Source of the DNA: Hoplostethus atlanticus
Taxonomy: Eukaryota; Chordata; Actinopteri; Trachichthyiformes; Trachichthyidae
Direction: 5' to 3'
NCBI GenBank assembly: GCA_034670405.1
Contig: JAXDDX010000005.1
Span: 1,125,001 to 1,189,000 of the forward strand
DNA: 64,000 nucleotides
Shown here: positions 1-13,334 of the stretch, piece after piece
Layout: every line of letters starts with the position of its first letter
Numbering within the stretch: the first letter of the stretch is position 1
Made by a program: the position numbers and the translations under genes
The notes under the pieces: model-generated
The model's input: the letters and a program-made list of their open reading frames with translations, nothing else
Databases searched by the model: none
Told to the model about the DNA's origin: nothing

Positions 1-109
1 GCCGGGGAGATTCTCAGAAAGTGTGACATTCAACTCAATTTTTCCCTCCCAGATGATTTGCTGCACGCACACGTATATACAAACCTACAGTCTCTTTCCT
101 ATTTCCTTT

Positions 110-110
<1 letters not shown>

Positions 111-147
<37 letters not shown>

Positions 148-158
148 ACACACACACA
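111..158. repeat. (CA)n microsatellite
   Basis: About 24 CA units, interrupted once by GA near position 143. Confidence 0.95.
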
Positions 159-2213
159 GGCCTTCACTATGCACTTATATCAACGGATTCCCTAGGGAGG
201 TGTTGCGGCGAGGGAGACTAAAGGTTTCCGACGAGAAGAAAACTGGAGAAAAATCTGCTCAAATGAAGAGGGAGTGGAAGAGGTGGTGGGAGAGAGGAGA
301 GAGGTCAGGTGAGGTGAGTCAGAGGAGAGGAGAGGAGAGGAGAGGAGGTGGGGAAGTGATGGGGGGGGTCAGGGGAATTGGAGTTAGGGAAAGAGAAAAC
401 AGAGAATGGAGTTTAGGTAGAGGAGGGAAGAGGGAGGGTGAGATGGATGGAGTGAGGGATGGGAAATACAGGGCAGTGGAGGGTAGGTGAACCACAGCAT
501 CCCTCCTCCAACCCTCCTCCAACACCAAGCCATGCTCCTAAGCACAGGGTATAGGTGAGCAGTCTGTAGTACACACTTTATTAGATACAACTAGATACAC
601 CATTACACCACCAGCCTGGACCGCACTGACACCAGGCAGGATGGATCCATGGACCCTGCCTCTTCAATTGTCTCATTTTGGTGATCACATGCTCACTGTA
701 GGTCCATCCTCTTGAACCCATGGTCTTCTACTGCGGCATAGCCCATCTGTGTTCTGAGATGCCCTTCTGCTCAGCACTGTATACTTCTGGCCTGCCGGTT
801 AGCTTGTACAAGTCTTGCCATTGTCCTCTGACCTCTCTCATCCAAGAGGCGTTTTCGCAACCCGGGACCCCCCGCTGACTGGACGCGTTTTGTTTATCCC
901 GTTATTCTTGGCAAACTCCACACACTGCAGTGCGTAGAAAATCACCACGTTCAAAGTCACTCGAATCACACATCTTAACGTGGAACAGCAACTGAACCTC
1001 TTCACCCTGTCTGCATGCACCATGCCTGCTTAGTGCTTTATTTATTGATGACTCACTGTCTGGAGGAGCTGTGTGCGTATATGGAGAGGTGTACCTAATA
1101 ATAATCCCTACAGGAGTCAATCAAGTCTCACTGTATATAATTCCATCGGTGTGATTAATTTTCTGATAGCTCATAGCAAAGAGATACAGACTTGGGGTTT
1201 TTAGGTTATGTCTATTCAAAATTTTTTATACCATCATGAGCTTTCTCCCACAGCTAAACAATACTTGGTGACCTCTCCCAAACTACACTCACACGCACAC
1301 ACACACACACACACACCTCGGCTCTCGTTTTCACCCTGAATGCTCTCCACTCTGTTGTTTTGTAGTGAGTGGGTAGCATGCAGGCAGGGAGTGTGTGTGG
1401 GTTTGGGTGGGCAGCCAACGCTGTGCAGATACTATATGTAGGCTGATTGGAAGCTTAATAAAACAACCTCCTCCATCGGTATTGCTGAGCATCATTCTCT
1501 CTCATCATGATCTCTTCAAAATCAGTTATTATATATAATCATTATAGAATGATTATAGAGGAATTTTGATCTTAAAAGAAGATGAACATGAAAATGTCAT
1601 TGTGCTGTTTATTGTACAGGGAGTGGAGGAAGATTTATTGTTACTTCATGTCAGTTTTTTATTGTCCCGGCTGCTCTATCTATCATACAGAATGCTGCAT
1701 GACATACTGCTCAGCAGGATTTATTGCAATATTTTTATGGTAGTAATTACATGGTTATAACACATCTATCAAAGGAGCTATTACATAACTCTTCTAGATA
1801 AAATAGGTAACAATTCTAGGTAGCAAGCCGAGGACGCTGCTTGTTAATCTTTATTTATTCTATTGCCTTTATTGTTTTTGCTATCACTATCTCTTTCATT
1901 GAATGGCTCCAGCTTTCTTTTGATTGTCTAACTCAAAAGACTGACATGTCAGATCTTCACTCCAACTGAGCTGATTACTCAAAGCTCGATGAGGCCCCTG
2001 ATGCCACAATGAATTTGTTTGTTTGTTTGTATTTGATTTGTTCTTTGCTTGTGTGTTTGTGCTACTGTGTTTTAATGGTCTAGTTTCTTCTAGTGTGTGT
2101 GTGTGTGTGTGCATGTATCTCTAAGTGTAAGTCCATGTCCCTTTGCTGCTTCCTGCTGAGAAAAAAGTCTATGTCCGCTGTGATGGCCTTCTGCCGAGCC
2201 GCTCCTGTTTGCA

Positions 2214-2227
2214 TGTGTGTGTGTGTG

Positions 2228-2279
<52 letters not shown>
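2214..2279. repeat. (TG)n(AG)n compound microsatellite
   Basis: A short TG run passes directly into about 24 uninterrupted AG units at 2231-2279. A further TG run lies at 2093-2111. Open frames over this tract, with Cys-Val or Arg-Glu repeats, are artefacts of the repeat. Confidence 0.95.
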
Positions 2280-2282
<3 letters not shown>

Positions 2283-3127
2283 GGAAGAGTGGAAGAGTTA
2301 AAGCTCTGGCGATGGTCTGATTTCCATCGTCTCAAAAAGGCAGAGGTCATGGCCTTCTCAATTGTAAATGTTGAGAGAGATAGTGGAGTGGTTGCCATAT
2401 GCACTGCAGAATATGTTGTATAATGTTGTGTAAAGAGCAAATAACAAAGGTTAACGATAGAGGGATGAGAGGATAGACGGGGATGAGAAGGATGAGGGAA
2501 GTGAAGTAAAGGGTGGTGTGTTGGATTTTGAGTCTGGTCCAACTTCTGTGTATAGTCTCCAATTTCCTCTGGTCAGACTCCAGTCTTCAAGCGATCTAAA
2601 TCAAGTGTTTCTTAACTAAGGGCTGAGACCTGAAATTAATTGTGGGTCTGTGTCAGCAGGACACAGGACTGATTAACTTTAAGAACACCTGACTTTAGTT
2701 GTTTTCCTCCTGATCTGGTAGAGAAAGTCAGATTAAAGGCTCATTTGACCAAAAACTGAAAACGCGCTGTCCAGGTTGTTGATAAAGAACATGGCGGCTG
2801 CCTAATTCTAATTTCCTTTCCTTAGTGTGTAGATTTATTATGGCAGCGCAGTGAGGAAAATATGCTGTTGAAAGTATTCTTTAAAACAAACCTAATCAAT
2901 TGTGCCTGATCCTTTTATGTCCATGGAATTTCCCTGGCAGCACAGACAAAGATTCATGCATTTTATTATTTATATCTGTACCAATCAGCAAGCCAAGTTA
3001 CTCATCAAAGCCAAATGATAATGGCATCCTCTTCAACATGTTGGTCTTTTCTGCGCCAGTGGACATGCGCAGGTTTACAGGCGTTTAGACACAGTGCCTG
3101 TCGCCTGGCGTATCTCATTTTAACCTG

Positions 3128-3130
<3 letters not shown>

Positions 3131-3172
<42 letters not shown>
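3131..3172. repeat. (TG)n microsatellite
   Basis: 21 perfect TG units. Confidence 0.95.
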
Positions 3173-3173
<1 letters not shown>

Positions 3174-3554
3174 ATAGGGGGAGTGAAGCCCATCTCTTTG
3201 GCCTATATAGTGTGAGAGTGTGAAATGGACATCACCCACCTCAGCCAGTCTCTCTCTCTTACTCTGTATCTTTCTTACTCTCGCCCAAAGACTATATGAA
3301 ATGTTGCTGATTCGATGCTTAAAACCGAATACCTATTCTATCCAAACCCTGTGTCCACCAGGCCTAGCCGTATTGACAGACATCTAGTGCTTTTTCCGAT
3401 CACACTCCAGAGAAGACGATTCCTTATTTGTCTGGGTCATTCCCGTCAACATATTTTTTCTCTTTCTAGTAGCTGAGCTTTAGCAATGAATTTCAGGTAG
3501 TTGTGAGCTTGTTGTGGTTGAAAGCTGCTTGATTACTTGGCAAATGAGGAGGAA

Positions 3555-3556
<2 letters not shown>

Positions 3557-3603
<47 letters not shown>

Positions 3604-3624
3604 GGGGGGGGGGGGGGGGGGGGG
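3557..3624. repeat. (GT)n followed by G21 homopolymer
   Basis: About 23 GT units at 3557-3602 run through TT into 21 consecutive G at 3604-3624. The long G tract can form quadruplex-type structure and is error-prone to sequence. Confidence 0.95.
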
Positions 3625-3712
3625 TCTGGCAATTCCTTAGACTGTGGACAAGTACTGGCAGCTAATTGGTGTCTTTTTAAAGGAGGCCCATAATCCTCTC
3701 TTTCCCTCTTCA

Positions 3713-3821
3713 CTCTCCTCTCCTCTCCTCTCCCCTCCTCTCCTCTCCCTCCCTCCTCTCCTCTCCTCTCCTCTCCTCTCCCCTCCCCTCCTCTCCTCTC
3801 CTCTCCTCTCCTCTCCTCTCC
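3713..3821. repeat. (CTCCT/CTCTC)n pyrimidine satellite
   Basis: About 110 bases of pure pyrimidine on the plus strand, built from 5-bp CTCTC/CTCCT-like units with occasional CCC interruptions. A mirror-symmetric polypurine/polypyrimidine tract of this length can form triplex (H-DNA). Confidence 0.9.
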
Positions 3822-6800
3822 ACACCGGTTCCAGTGAGTTCAGAGGACTGGTGCCCAGTGCTCACCCCCCCGGATCTCTTCATTATCGTTGGCCTGCTGT
3901 CAAGCACAGACTCCATCAGCCCACATGCTGTGGAGTCCCTCACACCTCTCCTAGGCTAATTACCAGCGCCGTCACCATCATCTTCAACACAGAGGCATAG
4001 AGGCACAATAGAGAGGAAGAGGATGATAAGAGAGATACATAGAGGATAGGGCCACTTGAAGTAGGAGAGAAAATGAGGAACAGAGAGAAATGGTTGAGAG
4101 GAGAGGAGTACGTGAGGGAGGGAGACAAAGAGACAGAGGGATGGGCAGAGACATGCAATACGTCAAACAAAGGAGCTCTGTGAAAGGAGGTGTAAATGAA
4201 AGGGAATGTCAGAGATGAGAGACAGTTCATGAAGCAACAGACAATTGATGCTGTCACCCATTTGCTGTGCCACCCACCATCCAATCTGCATGACTGGGTG
4301 TTTCAAGAGCTGTATCTCTCTGATTTCTACTATAGAGGCTACTATAGACACGCATGCATACTCTACACACACACACTGAATTGACTGTAAGCACTCTACA
4401 AGTTTTCATGGCAAACAGAGTGCTTCTCATTCTCCGGGCATTGTACAAGGTGACACAGCCGTAGCCGCTAAAAGCCTGAATGAATTCTGAGTTTGGATGA
4501 GGCCGTTCGTTACCATTAAAAGGTGCCGAGAGCAAGATCGCAAGCAGTGACTTCCACACTGTGAGTTTCCTGAATGAAGATGGATGAATAGGTGAAAATA
4601 AAAAACTCACAAACATGCAGACACACATTTTTAGACTTGAATTACAAATATGTGAATCTAGTGCATGCAGCAGAGGTAGCATTGTGTTGGAGATTCCCTT
4701 CAGGAGGTTAAATGCCAGCCCTCTGCTCTGGCTGTTACAGCTTGGCCAGAAAGTGAAAACCCTCAGGACTTTATCTTCGTCTTGTGGTTTGGCACTAACT
4801 ATCAATACAGGGGAGGCGATCCAACAAGAAAGCCTGCATGAAGTTGAGTTGAGTGTTTTTATGATTATGGAGTGGATTCCTTGTATCATGGATATTTTGT
4901 TGAATTAGGCCCACGACACCTCCTGGACTCTCCACTGTCAATTCCTTAATCCACCCCTCTCTATACCCACTCTCTGCACCGCTTTAAGCATCTTAAAACT
5001 GTGATCTTTTTTGTTCCGTGAAACACCTAGAGGGTATTATTGCTACTTTCAGACAATTTTGAGAAGAGACTATGATGTGGGTGACCCACAGTTCACTTTT
5101 AGGTGTTACAAAACAGCTCTGTGGGTGGACAGGCGAGGCCAGGCTGCTCTGAGCTCCATAACAGATCGTTCTTGTGGCATTAAGGGGATTTTACTCTGAA
5201 AAATCCTCCTCTACCAATCTCAGCCCCCAAGGTATCCCCAGGGTTGGCTAGGCAAGACACTCCAAAATGCTGATATAGCCTGTGCCAGCCCGAGGCATTT
5301 TATAGGGTTATTGCATTTTTTTGCATTTCACAAAATTGAGTTTCTGATGAAATTTGAGGCAGTCAGAGGGTTGGATTTAAATATTCAATCGTTATGAATT
5401 GTTTCGGAGATTTGAGGTGTTTCATTTTGTAGCAGAGGTAGGCATACAATTGCCCAGAGGTGGAAATGCTAGTCAGCCGACAAGCCCTGAATTCTCTTTC
5501 TGTATCGTTGTCGCTCTCTTCCCACTCTAATAAACTACATTAGCACTGAAACAGAGAGAGAAAGATTGCAATCTATGAACAATATATCCGCCTAGCAAGT
5601 ACAAAACAGGAGACGAGAAGCTGATTACAGTCAAAGCTTCCTATTTCCTGACTTCCTAACTTTAATTTGAAAAACTACAGGAATAATGGTTGGAGAGCGG
5701 TTTCATCCATCATCGGGGTCGATGGTAAGTTCTGACGTCATTTTATTGATTCCTTTTCAGTTTGTTTCTGATTAATGCTACCTATTTAGCACGTGCCAGC
5801 TATGCCAACTCATCAAAACGATGTAACATTACGGAAGGCAATATCAAGGCTGTGAAAAAGACATGACTTCCTGTTCAAAACGTTGTAGCTGCAGGGCACT
5901 ACACAGGTGTAACCAGAGCCTCTCACACTGCCCACAATCGGACAGTATAGAGCGACCCATCGACCAAGTCGCTCCCAGTGTGTATGCGTGGTTATATTGC
6001 AATCCAGTGAAATCTGCAACACAATTGTGGAGCAAGCCAAGATATTTCAAGAATTAGGCAAAATGCTAAATATCACGAGTGCTACACCTGTAACACCTGT
6101 ACCTGACAACGTTCCCTGGTTGATCCATATATAGAGTTACTATTCTATTGTATCCTCAGCTGACACATCCCTCTAACAACGGCTAAACTCCATTCACCCG
6201 AAGTCGATTCTCCCTCAGTGGGTAGGATGTTAAAATAACCACAGTAACACTTCCTCAGGCTGTCCCTCCGGGTAACAGAGAGAATCACTGACCTTGAGCT
6301 TGTAGAGAAGAAAACAAAGAAAAAAGCTAGAAAAAAGTGGAAAGGCGAGAAACATTAAACAAGCTCTCAGTTATTTGGTATAGAGGGAGGTCAATACAGC
6401 CACATGCCAAGCAAACATACTTTTTGTACTGAGCTGATTGTTGTGAATATTAGAAACACCCACTCTTCCATAAAATAGAGTGAGCAGGTGAATCCATGTG
6501 ACAGCTTTATCCCTTATTGTTTCACGTATTAGAGCCACTTCAGTCAGTTTAAAGGAAAAGACTTTAAACCTTTGAACAACTGTGATGGATTGTGTATGTC
6601 TGCTAATCGGAGGGTGAATGAGCGAGAAAAATCTTCAATTGTCTTTGAACGCTCTGTGGTAGTGCATCTACCAGGAGCTGTCAAGATGCCTGTCTGGATG
6701 AAGAATTGTGTAAAACAACAGACAGGGCTTATTAGTCAACTGACATAAAAGCATACACAACTTTTAGTACTTTTACAGGAATGGGAAGCTGACCACCTTT

Positions 6801-7446
6801 GTCTCTGTCTTTTAGCAGGAAACAAGAAAAAAAGAAAATGCAGTTGCAATCGGCAAGGCAAACACTGGGAAATTGGAAAATATCAGCTGATCTGGTGAAT
6901 TCTAGTTCCTGCTGTATCATATTGATGGGGGGGGGGGGGAGAAAACCCCTTGTGCATGCATCAATCATGCTGTGTGTCAGTTTTTACTTCAGTCACCAGA
7001 TTTCCGTCCATTTGAGCATCTATAGATGAGCTAGCATGAGATATTCAGAGAGAGGCAACATGATACAACTGTTGGAAAAATTTGAATCATGGAATTTAGG
7101 CGCTATATTATACACTGAGTGAATTTACAAGGGATAAAGTGTTGATAGGACGTGTTGCAAGGATTTCCCTCAGGCTATAAGTGTTATTCTATAGCTCTTA
7201 CTTGTCATCTTCACACTAGTAATCACAGCTTAATGAGCTGTCTTGTCCACAGCCTTCTCCTGCCTCTCTCTGAGAATCTCCCCATCCTTTCATGTGGCGT
7301 AAATCCAAAGCCGTACTTGCCATCCCTCGGTGTTGAATCACTCTAAGTTGGAAGTCAACCAATCGAGCGTCGACAGAATGGAGATGAATGCTCAAGAGAA
7401 AAGTTATTTAAATCATTTTGGATATGGTCTGTGTGAGTCTTTGAAA

Positions 7447-7469
7447 CTCTCTCTCTCTCTCTCTCTCTC
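7447..7469. repeat. (CT)n microsatellite
   Basis: About 11 CT units. Confidence 0.9.
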
Positions 7470-9204
7470 CTATACTTCACTGTCTTATAGGTTATGTGAT
7501 ATGTGAGATACATCGCAAAAGAGGATGACTGACTTGAGCTTTACCTCTTTTATATAAGAAAAGAACAGATGAATCTAAAAGAAGAAAAAAAAACATCCCA
7601 GTCCAGCATTGGAACGGGAAGCTGTTTCCAAGGGAACGCAGCACATTGTAATAACTTCTCCTCCTGGGTATTGTAGGATGGCTGAATGTGTGCCACATTT
7701 ACAGCAGCACTGACGGACAGACTGTATCTTACGAGATGAAAGAGACCCTCCTAATGACATTATATTATATGTCTGATTTTGATGGAATTGAAATGTCCTT
7801 TGTTATTTCCTCTGGGGCCCGGAGCATAATGTACCGTAATTTGCCTATGGATGATCCCCGGTGAGGGATAGGGGTAGAAAGAATGAGGCAAAGTCTTTTA
7901 GGAATTGATTAGATTATTACAATCTTATGTAGGTGACAACTGACGCTTTGGGAAATGATGTGGAGGAATCTAAGCTGATGCAAATGGAAAATTCTCTGAC
8001 AGAAACAGATAACGCCAGTCTCCCGACTTACCTTGATATAGAGACTTTACGTTGTTCCTCCTCTGAATGCCACATAAGGAATACACCAACTGTACGGCAA
8101 ATAAGGTCTTTGGTTAACTTAGAGATGCTCAACAAGAAGGTCGATTGACGAAGGCCCCATCCAGCCAAAGCAATATTAGTGACTATGTAGTGTTGAGGAG
8201 TCCTTGTAGCGAAATGATCAGATGCTGTTGGCGGTGATGACATTTCAGTGTTTTGTGGAGCGGGAAGGGAAGGGACCAGCTAGCACCACTCACTCTGGTG
8301 AAGCAGAATTTAAGGCAGCACACTTCAGAGATAGATACATAAGGTTTTATTGTGAAAGTTGGGATCTCTCTTATTTCTCTCTGTGTGGAACTAATATTTT
8401 ATTCCTCTACTTAAGGCCTTACTATCTGGGCCTGGGTCTGCTGGGTCTTACTGTCTGGGTCAACGTGTGCACACTGAATTCAAGGTCGAAGCTCTTTTTT
8501 TTTCTGCTCTTCTTTTGCCCGTGAGAGCCAGAGTCAGCAGTCTTTGACATGAGATAGCTGTTGTCGTGAAAGAAAGTTTTCTCATTTTCATGCAGCGTGG
8601 CCAGTTCACCTTCATGCACAATTTCATTCGTTTTCAAATGGGCCAAATACAGTGAACACAGACGAGACTTCTGCTGCAGTACGATAAGGAATATCAGACT
8701 AGGAAGTAAAACTACTCACACAACCATCAACAACTTATACCAAATGTATCTCAGCTATTCCATGACATGTTCATTTGGCTGTTATATTTACCATTTCCTG
8801 ATTCATCTGTTGGAATGGTATGTTCACATACAGGGGCATAAGAAGTGGTATAAAAAAATGTTTAAAAAAAAGAGAGGAAAAGACAATTTATGTGCTTACC
8901 ATCTCCCATTTCTTGAATTTTAACAAATAACCCACATGAGTTTAGATGGTATATTATTACAGTGACTATAGTAGCTGGGTTCCTTGTATGCCTGGAGAGA
9001 GAGGGAGAGCGCTACTGTTGGTTATCAGCCAGGAGAGCTCTGCCAGAGTCAGATAAGACATACATGTAGACCCCAGACAAAGACCTACTGCTGTTAACTC
9101 AGCAGCCAGCCAGGCAGCCAGCCAGTACAAGGAGGCAATGCCAGCCACTCAGTCAGTCAACCAGCTGCTGTTACACGGTGGCTCTAAATTTGACATACCT
9201 TGAA

Positions 9205-9415
9205 ATTTCACATTCCAAAGACATGCAAGTGTCAGGTGGACTGTAGACTGTGGATTGCCCCTAGGTATGAATGTGCGTTTGCCTATCTGTGTTAGCCCTG
9301 TGATGGACTTGCGATCGGTCCAGGCTGTCTACCTGCCATCCACCCCAGTGTATGCTGGGATAGGCTCCAGCCTCCTGTGAACATGAATAGGATTAAGCAC
9401 GTAAAGAAAATAAAC
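9205..9415 (+). mobile_element. L2/Maui-type LINE 3' tail fragment
   Basis: The block runs from a 'ccaaagacatgca'-type segment through 'ccctgtgatggactt' and 'gggataggctccagcc' to an A-rich end. The order matches a very common fish repeat tail that I associate with L2/Maui LINEs and SINEs sharing that tail. The family assignment is from memory. The copy is diverged, and no reverse transcriptase reading frame is attached to it. Confidence 0.55.
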
Positions 9416-9616
9416 AACATTTTATGTCGACTCAGTTTGTGTCCTGGGATCCAGGAAAAACCAGGCACTTTTTCTCATCCAGCAGTAGCAGATGCCAGCC
9501 TTGGTATCTGGGTCATTGTCTGCCAGCCTACCACCCAGCTATCCAGATGCAGTACAGGCGACCACACAGACAGCAACAGCAGGCAATGACAGCCAGTGAG
9601 GCAGCTAGCTTTTTTA

Positions 9617-9660
9617 GTTAGTCAGTCAGTCCGTCAGTCCGTCAGTCCGTCCGTCAGTCA
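9617..9660. repeat. (GTCA/GTCC)n tandem repeat
   Basis: Short tandem array of 4-bp GTCA and GTCC units. The neighbouring 9100-9160 segment is a looser CAGCCAG-type array. Confidence 0.8.
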
Positions 9661-10922
9661 GCCACAGCGGGCTCGGCCAGCCGTGCAGCGAGCCAGCAAC
9701 AGTGAGCCATCCAACGCTGGCCGGGAAAGCGGTGAGGATGTGCCAGTCAGTGTTAGGTGGAGCCGGGGGCACAGATGGGCTGAGGCAGGCACAGACAGGG
9801 CACCCCGGGTTTTAATGGCATATTGATTCCTCAGACATCATCAAGCTACTGTCCTCCAGTGCTTGTTTTCATTCTAATTTGTTTGGAAACAGGGGCTCAA
9901 TGGGTGACTCATCCAGACAGACAGCTTCCACTGTCTGGGAGCAGAGCGCTGTTGCACCCCTGCCCCCCCCCCCCCTCGCACCGCCAATTTTTCCATTAAT
10001 TTCCCCATCTCCCCAGTCCTCCCTCCATCCAGTCATCCCCTCTTTTTCCTGCAGACTCTTGTAGTCAGCATTAATATTAAAGATTTAACCCCTTTCATTT
10101 TTTTTTCCTCTGACGGAGAGCTTGTGTTGCCAGCCACCCCCTCAAGTATCATCAATCCTTCCATTCACCCCTTCCCTTCATCCGACAGTCTTCCTCCCAC
10201 GCTCTCAGACTCTGTCAATAGTTTGAGATTTTTTCACTTACCCCAATTCATGAACTTTTCCCCCGCCTTTTAAAACTTGAGGGATCTTTTATTCATGAGT
10301 AGAAGAAGATGCATTTCCAGTGGCACAGTAATTGGGTGAGTGGGCTGATATAGAGTAGTCCATCTACGCTTTTCTGCACATCTGCTTATTTGTCTCAGTC
10401 TGTCTCAATTTTGTGTGACGGCTTAAAAGGGCCTATTTTTTTTATAATAACGCGAACCTCCCCCAATGAAAATCCTCCTTACAGGCTCACATTCCTGTTA
10501 TCTGCATCCTTTTCCGACTCCCTTGGGAACAGGATTCTCTACCTGGCGATATTTAATCTGCTCAATTATGTGATTGGGGTGCTGCGGGCTGCTCGTCTCG
10601 GAGAGAGCCTATTGTTTTGATGAAAAATGTAATAAAGATGCCGTCTCTCGCTCTCAGCAGTTAGCCTCTTGCAGGAAACCATGTCTGTCGGAGCGGAGAG
10701 AAAGGTGGCTGATTAACTGCCTCTCTGCCCCCACTGACACTTACAGCCCAGCGCACACACACACACACACCTTGCGTAGATGCATGCAGAAAAAAAGAAA
10801 AGAAGCAAGCACACACCACACTCAGATACATGTGTAAAGACATGAGCAGGCATCTTAAATCTTTAAAGTGAATATGCACATGGACACACACGTATGCATG
10901 AATATACACACAAAGAGGTACA

Positions 10923-10925
<3 letters not shown>

Positions 10926-10984
<59 letters not shown>
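10926..10984. repeat. (CA)n microsatellite
   Basis: About 29 perfect CA units. The open frames crossing it are repeat artefacts. Confidence 0.95.
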
Positions 10985-10989
<5 letters not shown>

Positions 10990-12127
10990 ACAGACACGCA
11001 GCTCTCTTAGATTCATGACCATGCTGTGCTTGTGACAGCTTTTCCCCTTCATCTACCCAAGGCATTTCCTCCTCTTTCATGTCCGGATTTATCATTCTTA
11101 TTATTTCTGCTTTATTCCCTCAAGAGTCATGCTTGATTTTCTATACGGCACATCCCTCCATCCCTCCACCCCCCCACACCCCCCCCCAACCTAAATGGAC
11201 TGTTCCCTCCCCTCATACAAGAGTCTCTGTGAACAATGGAGGGCTCTCTATGGTAAATCATGCATCTCTTCATTGACTTTTCTGTTTTCTCGGCAGCCCA
11301 CAGAGCTCTCAGTCACCGGAGGTTTGGTTTTGCTGGCTCTGAGATGGCTCAGGAATGGCAATAAGTTGTTGTTTTTCGTGTTTCCTGCCTTTTTCAATTT
11401 TTTATTGGATTGTGGAGCTCAAAGCCAGTAAAAGGGGCTTGCTGATTGAGTGCATAAATGCTAATGAGAAATGAAAAATAATTAGAAACGGAGGCACATC
11501 AACAACAAATGGGCATGCCCTCTTGTTTGTCTACTTTATGTGTTTAAGTCCTCGGCCTAATCTGCTCATTTGAGTTCCATTTCTAATTTCTGTGTTATCA
11601 ATTCAAGACCATCACATCCTCAAATAGCAAGGTCAGACAGCATGCCAGAAGTTTTGTTATTGAACTCCACGGGGAAATTAGTGGGAAGAAACATTCATTA
11701 AAGTTATCCATGTCCATTTTTAGGCTCTGCAGTAGAAGCGTGATGATTCAAGTCTGTGTTTGATAACGAATTCAGCCAAATGTATTGTGCATGCTGAATC
11801 GTTTAGAGGCAGATGGAATTGCAACTGAATCATAACCTCCTTCAAATTGCCCCTCCCCTTTTGTCCAAGGTGCCCTTCTCAGATTGACCAGTGGTCCAAA
11901 CTTCCAAAAAGTCAATGTTGTTCTTTAAGAAGAAGAACTAAACGTAGAAGAAGAATGATATTATGGGAAATCAAAATAGAAAATATTGTCTATTTTGTGT
12001 AAAATAACATCACAGGGTCATTTCCCAATCAGTGGCTACCACTGCAATTTAAACAATTAATTCAACAATCAAACAATTAATCTTTATTTAGAGGCTCAAC
12101 CCATAATTGCAGCTTTTGGCTAAATGT

Positions 12128-12490
12128 ACTACAGTGAACATCAAATGTCTACACATCCTTTGAAATCTTCTTTTTTTTCCCACAATTTTGTTGCCTTGAG
12201 GATTGAAGTGGTTTCAATTCAAGCAATTTAAACCAGGATTTCAAGGTTTCTCTGTTGCATAGTGTATGTCAGCGTGCAGAGACAAGCATGGGCAACAAGG
12301 AGCAAACACAAGCGCAAAAACATCTCATTGTTGAATGGTTCAGATTAGGAGAGGGATATAAACAGATCTCCAGAAGTCCTCAAATGTACCCTGGAACACA
12401 GCGGAGACCGTAATGAAGAAGTGGAGGACATGTGGCAGCACCGGGGTCTTGCCCAGATCAGTCCATCCCTCCAAGATGGATGATGGTCGC
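12128..12490 (+). mobile_element. decayed Tc1/mariner transposon, N-terminal transposase part
   Basis: A Tc1-like left end ('tacagtg' at 12130, followed by a 'cctttgaaat' segment) is followed by DNA which, read in two frames, gives 'IVEWFRLGEGYKQIS' and then 'VMKKWRTCGSTGVLPRSVHPSK'. These correspond to the two helix-turn-helix (paired-type) parts of a Tc1 transposase, ending in the usual GRPSK-like motif. The frame change and the missing catalytic DDE half show a dead, truncated copy. No right-hand inverted repeat was found. Confidence 0.7.
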
Positions 12491-13058
12491 AGGTTATGTA
12501 AGAAGCACATGAAACCAATGCATCAAGGGATGAGAGCTCATTGTTTTTGTAATTATGAGTTTTGCACAGGCTTAGCAGATCCAAGGGTCATTACATGTTC
12601 CACAAATAAACACATAAACTTCCAATTCAAGTAAACACTGAAAACCCTTTTTTTTTTCACACAACAGCATGGAGTAGTTAATCCTCCTCTGATAGCTGTG
12701 GAAAAGGCCAGTGGAGGAGCTTTCACCAGCATATGGTGGTTTCGTCTGATCAGCGGCATTTGAAGAGGGTTTTGGACAACAAGCGACCGGTCCCACTTCC
12801 TATTGTGTGATTCATCTGTACGCTGTGAATGGCTGAGCCGGCAGACGACTGAAACCACCAATCAATCTCCGAGAGCCTTTTCTGTGGATATCAGAGCAGC
12901 CCATTAGAGCGAGGGAACAGGCATCCATACAGCCGCAGACAGCGTGTCGATAACCATGGCGGAGCAGCTACAGACTGTGCCATTTTTCGGTCGATAATGC
13001 CTTAGATCTGCATGGACTCTTTGTGATCAACAGCTCCACATTTCTCCCTTAATGAGCT

Positions 13059-13301
13059 TGTGTGTGTGTGTGTGTGTGTGTGTGGGAGAGGTGTTTCTGT
13101 GTGTCAGTGTGCAAAAGGTTGTCTGTCAGTGTGTGTGTGTGGGGGGGGGGGGGGGGGGGTGACTGTCCCTCCGTCTTTGTTTGCAAGCATGTGTGTGTGT
13201 GTGTGTGTTTGTGTGTGGTGTTGTCTGTCTCTGTTTCTCTCCCTCTATGTGACTGTGAGTGTGTGGAGTGTCTGTTTCTCTGTTCATCTGTGTGCAGGCG
13301 C

Positions 13302-13332
<31 letters not shown>
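13059..13332. repeat. compound (TG)n / G19 / (TG)n repeat
   Basis: TG runs at 13059-13084, 13131-13140, 13191-13208 and 13304-13332, with a G19 homopolymer at 13141-13159. Open frames on both strands over this region consist of Cys-Val or Thr-His repeats and are not genes. Confidence 0.9.

Positions 13333-13334
<2 letters not shown>

Noticed and set aside
23..490. 155-codon plus-strand frame at the left edge
   Set aside because: It starts at a GTG, crosses a CA repeat and purine-rich low-complexity DNA, and matches no family.
10661..11095. 144-codon minus-strand frame
   Set aside because: Most of it is a CA/TG microsatellite read as Cys-Val repeats.
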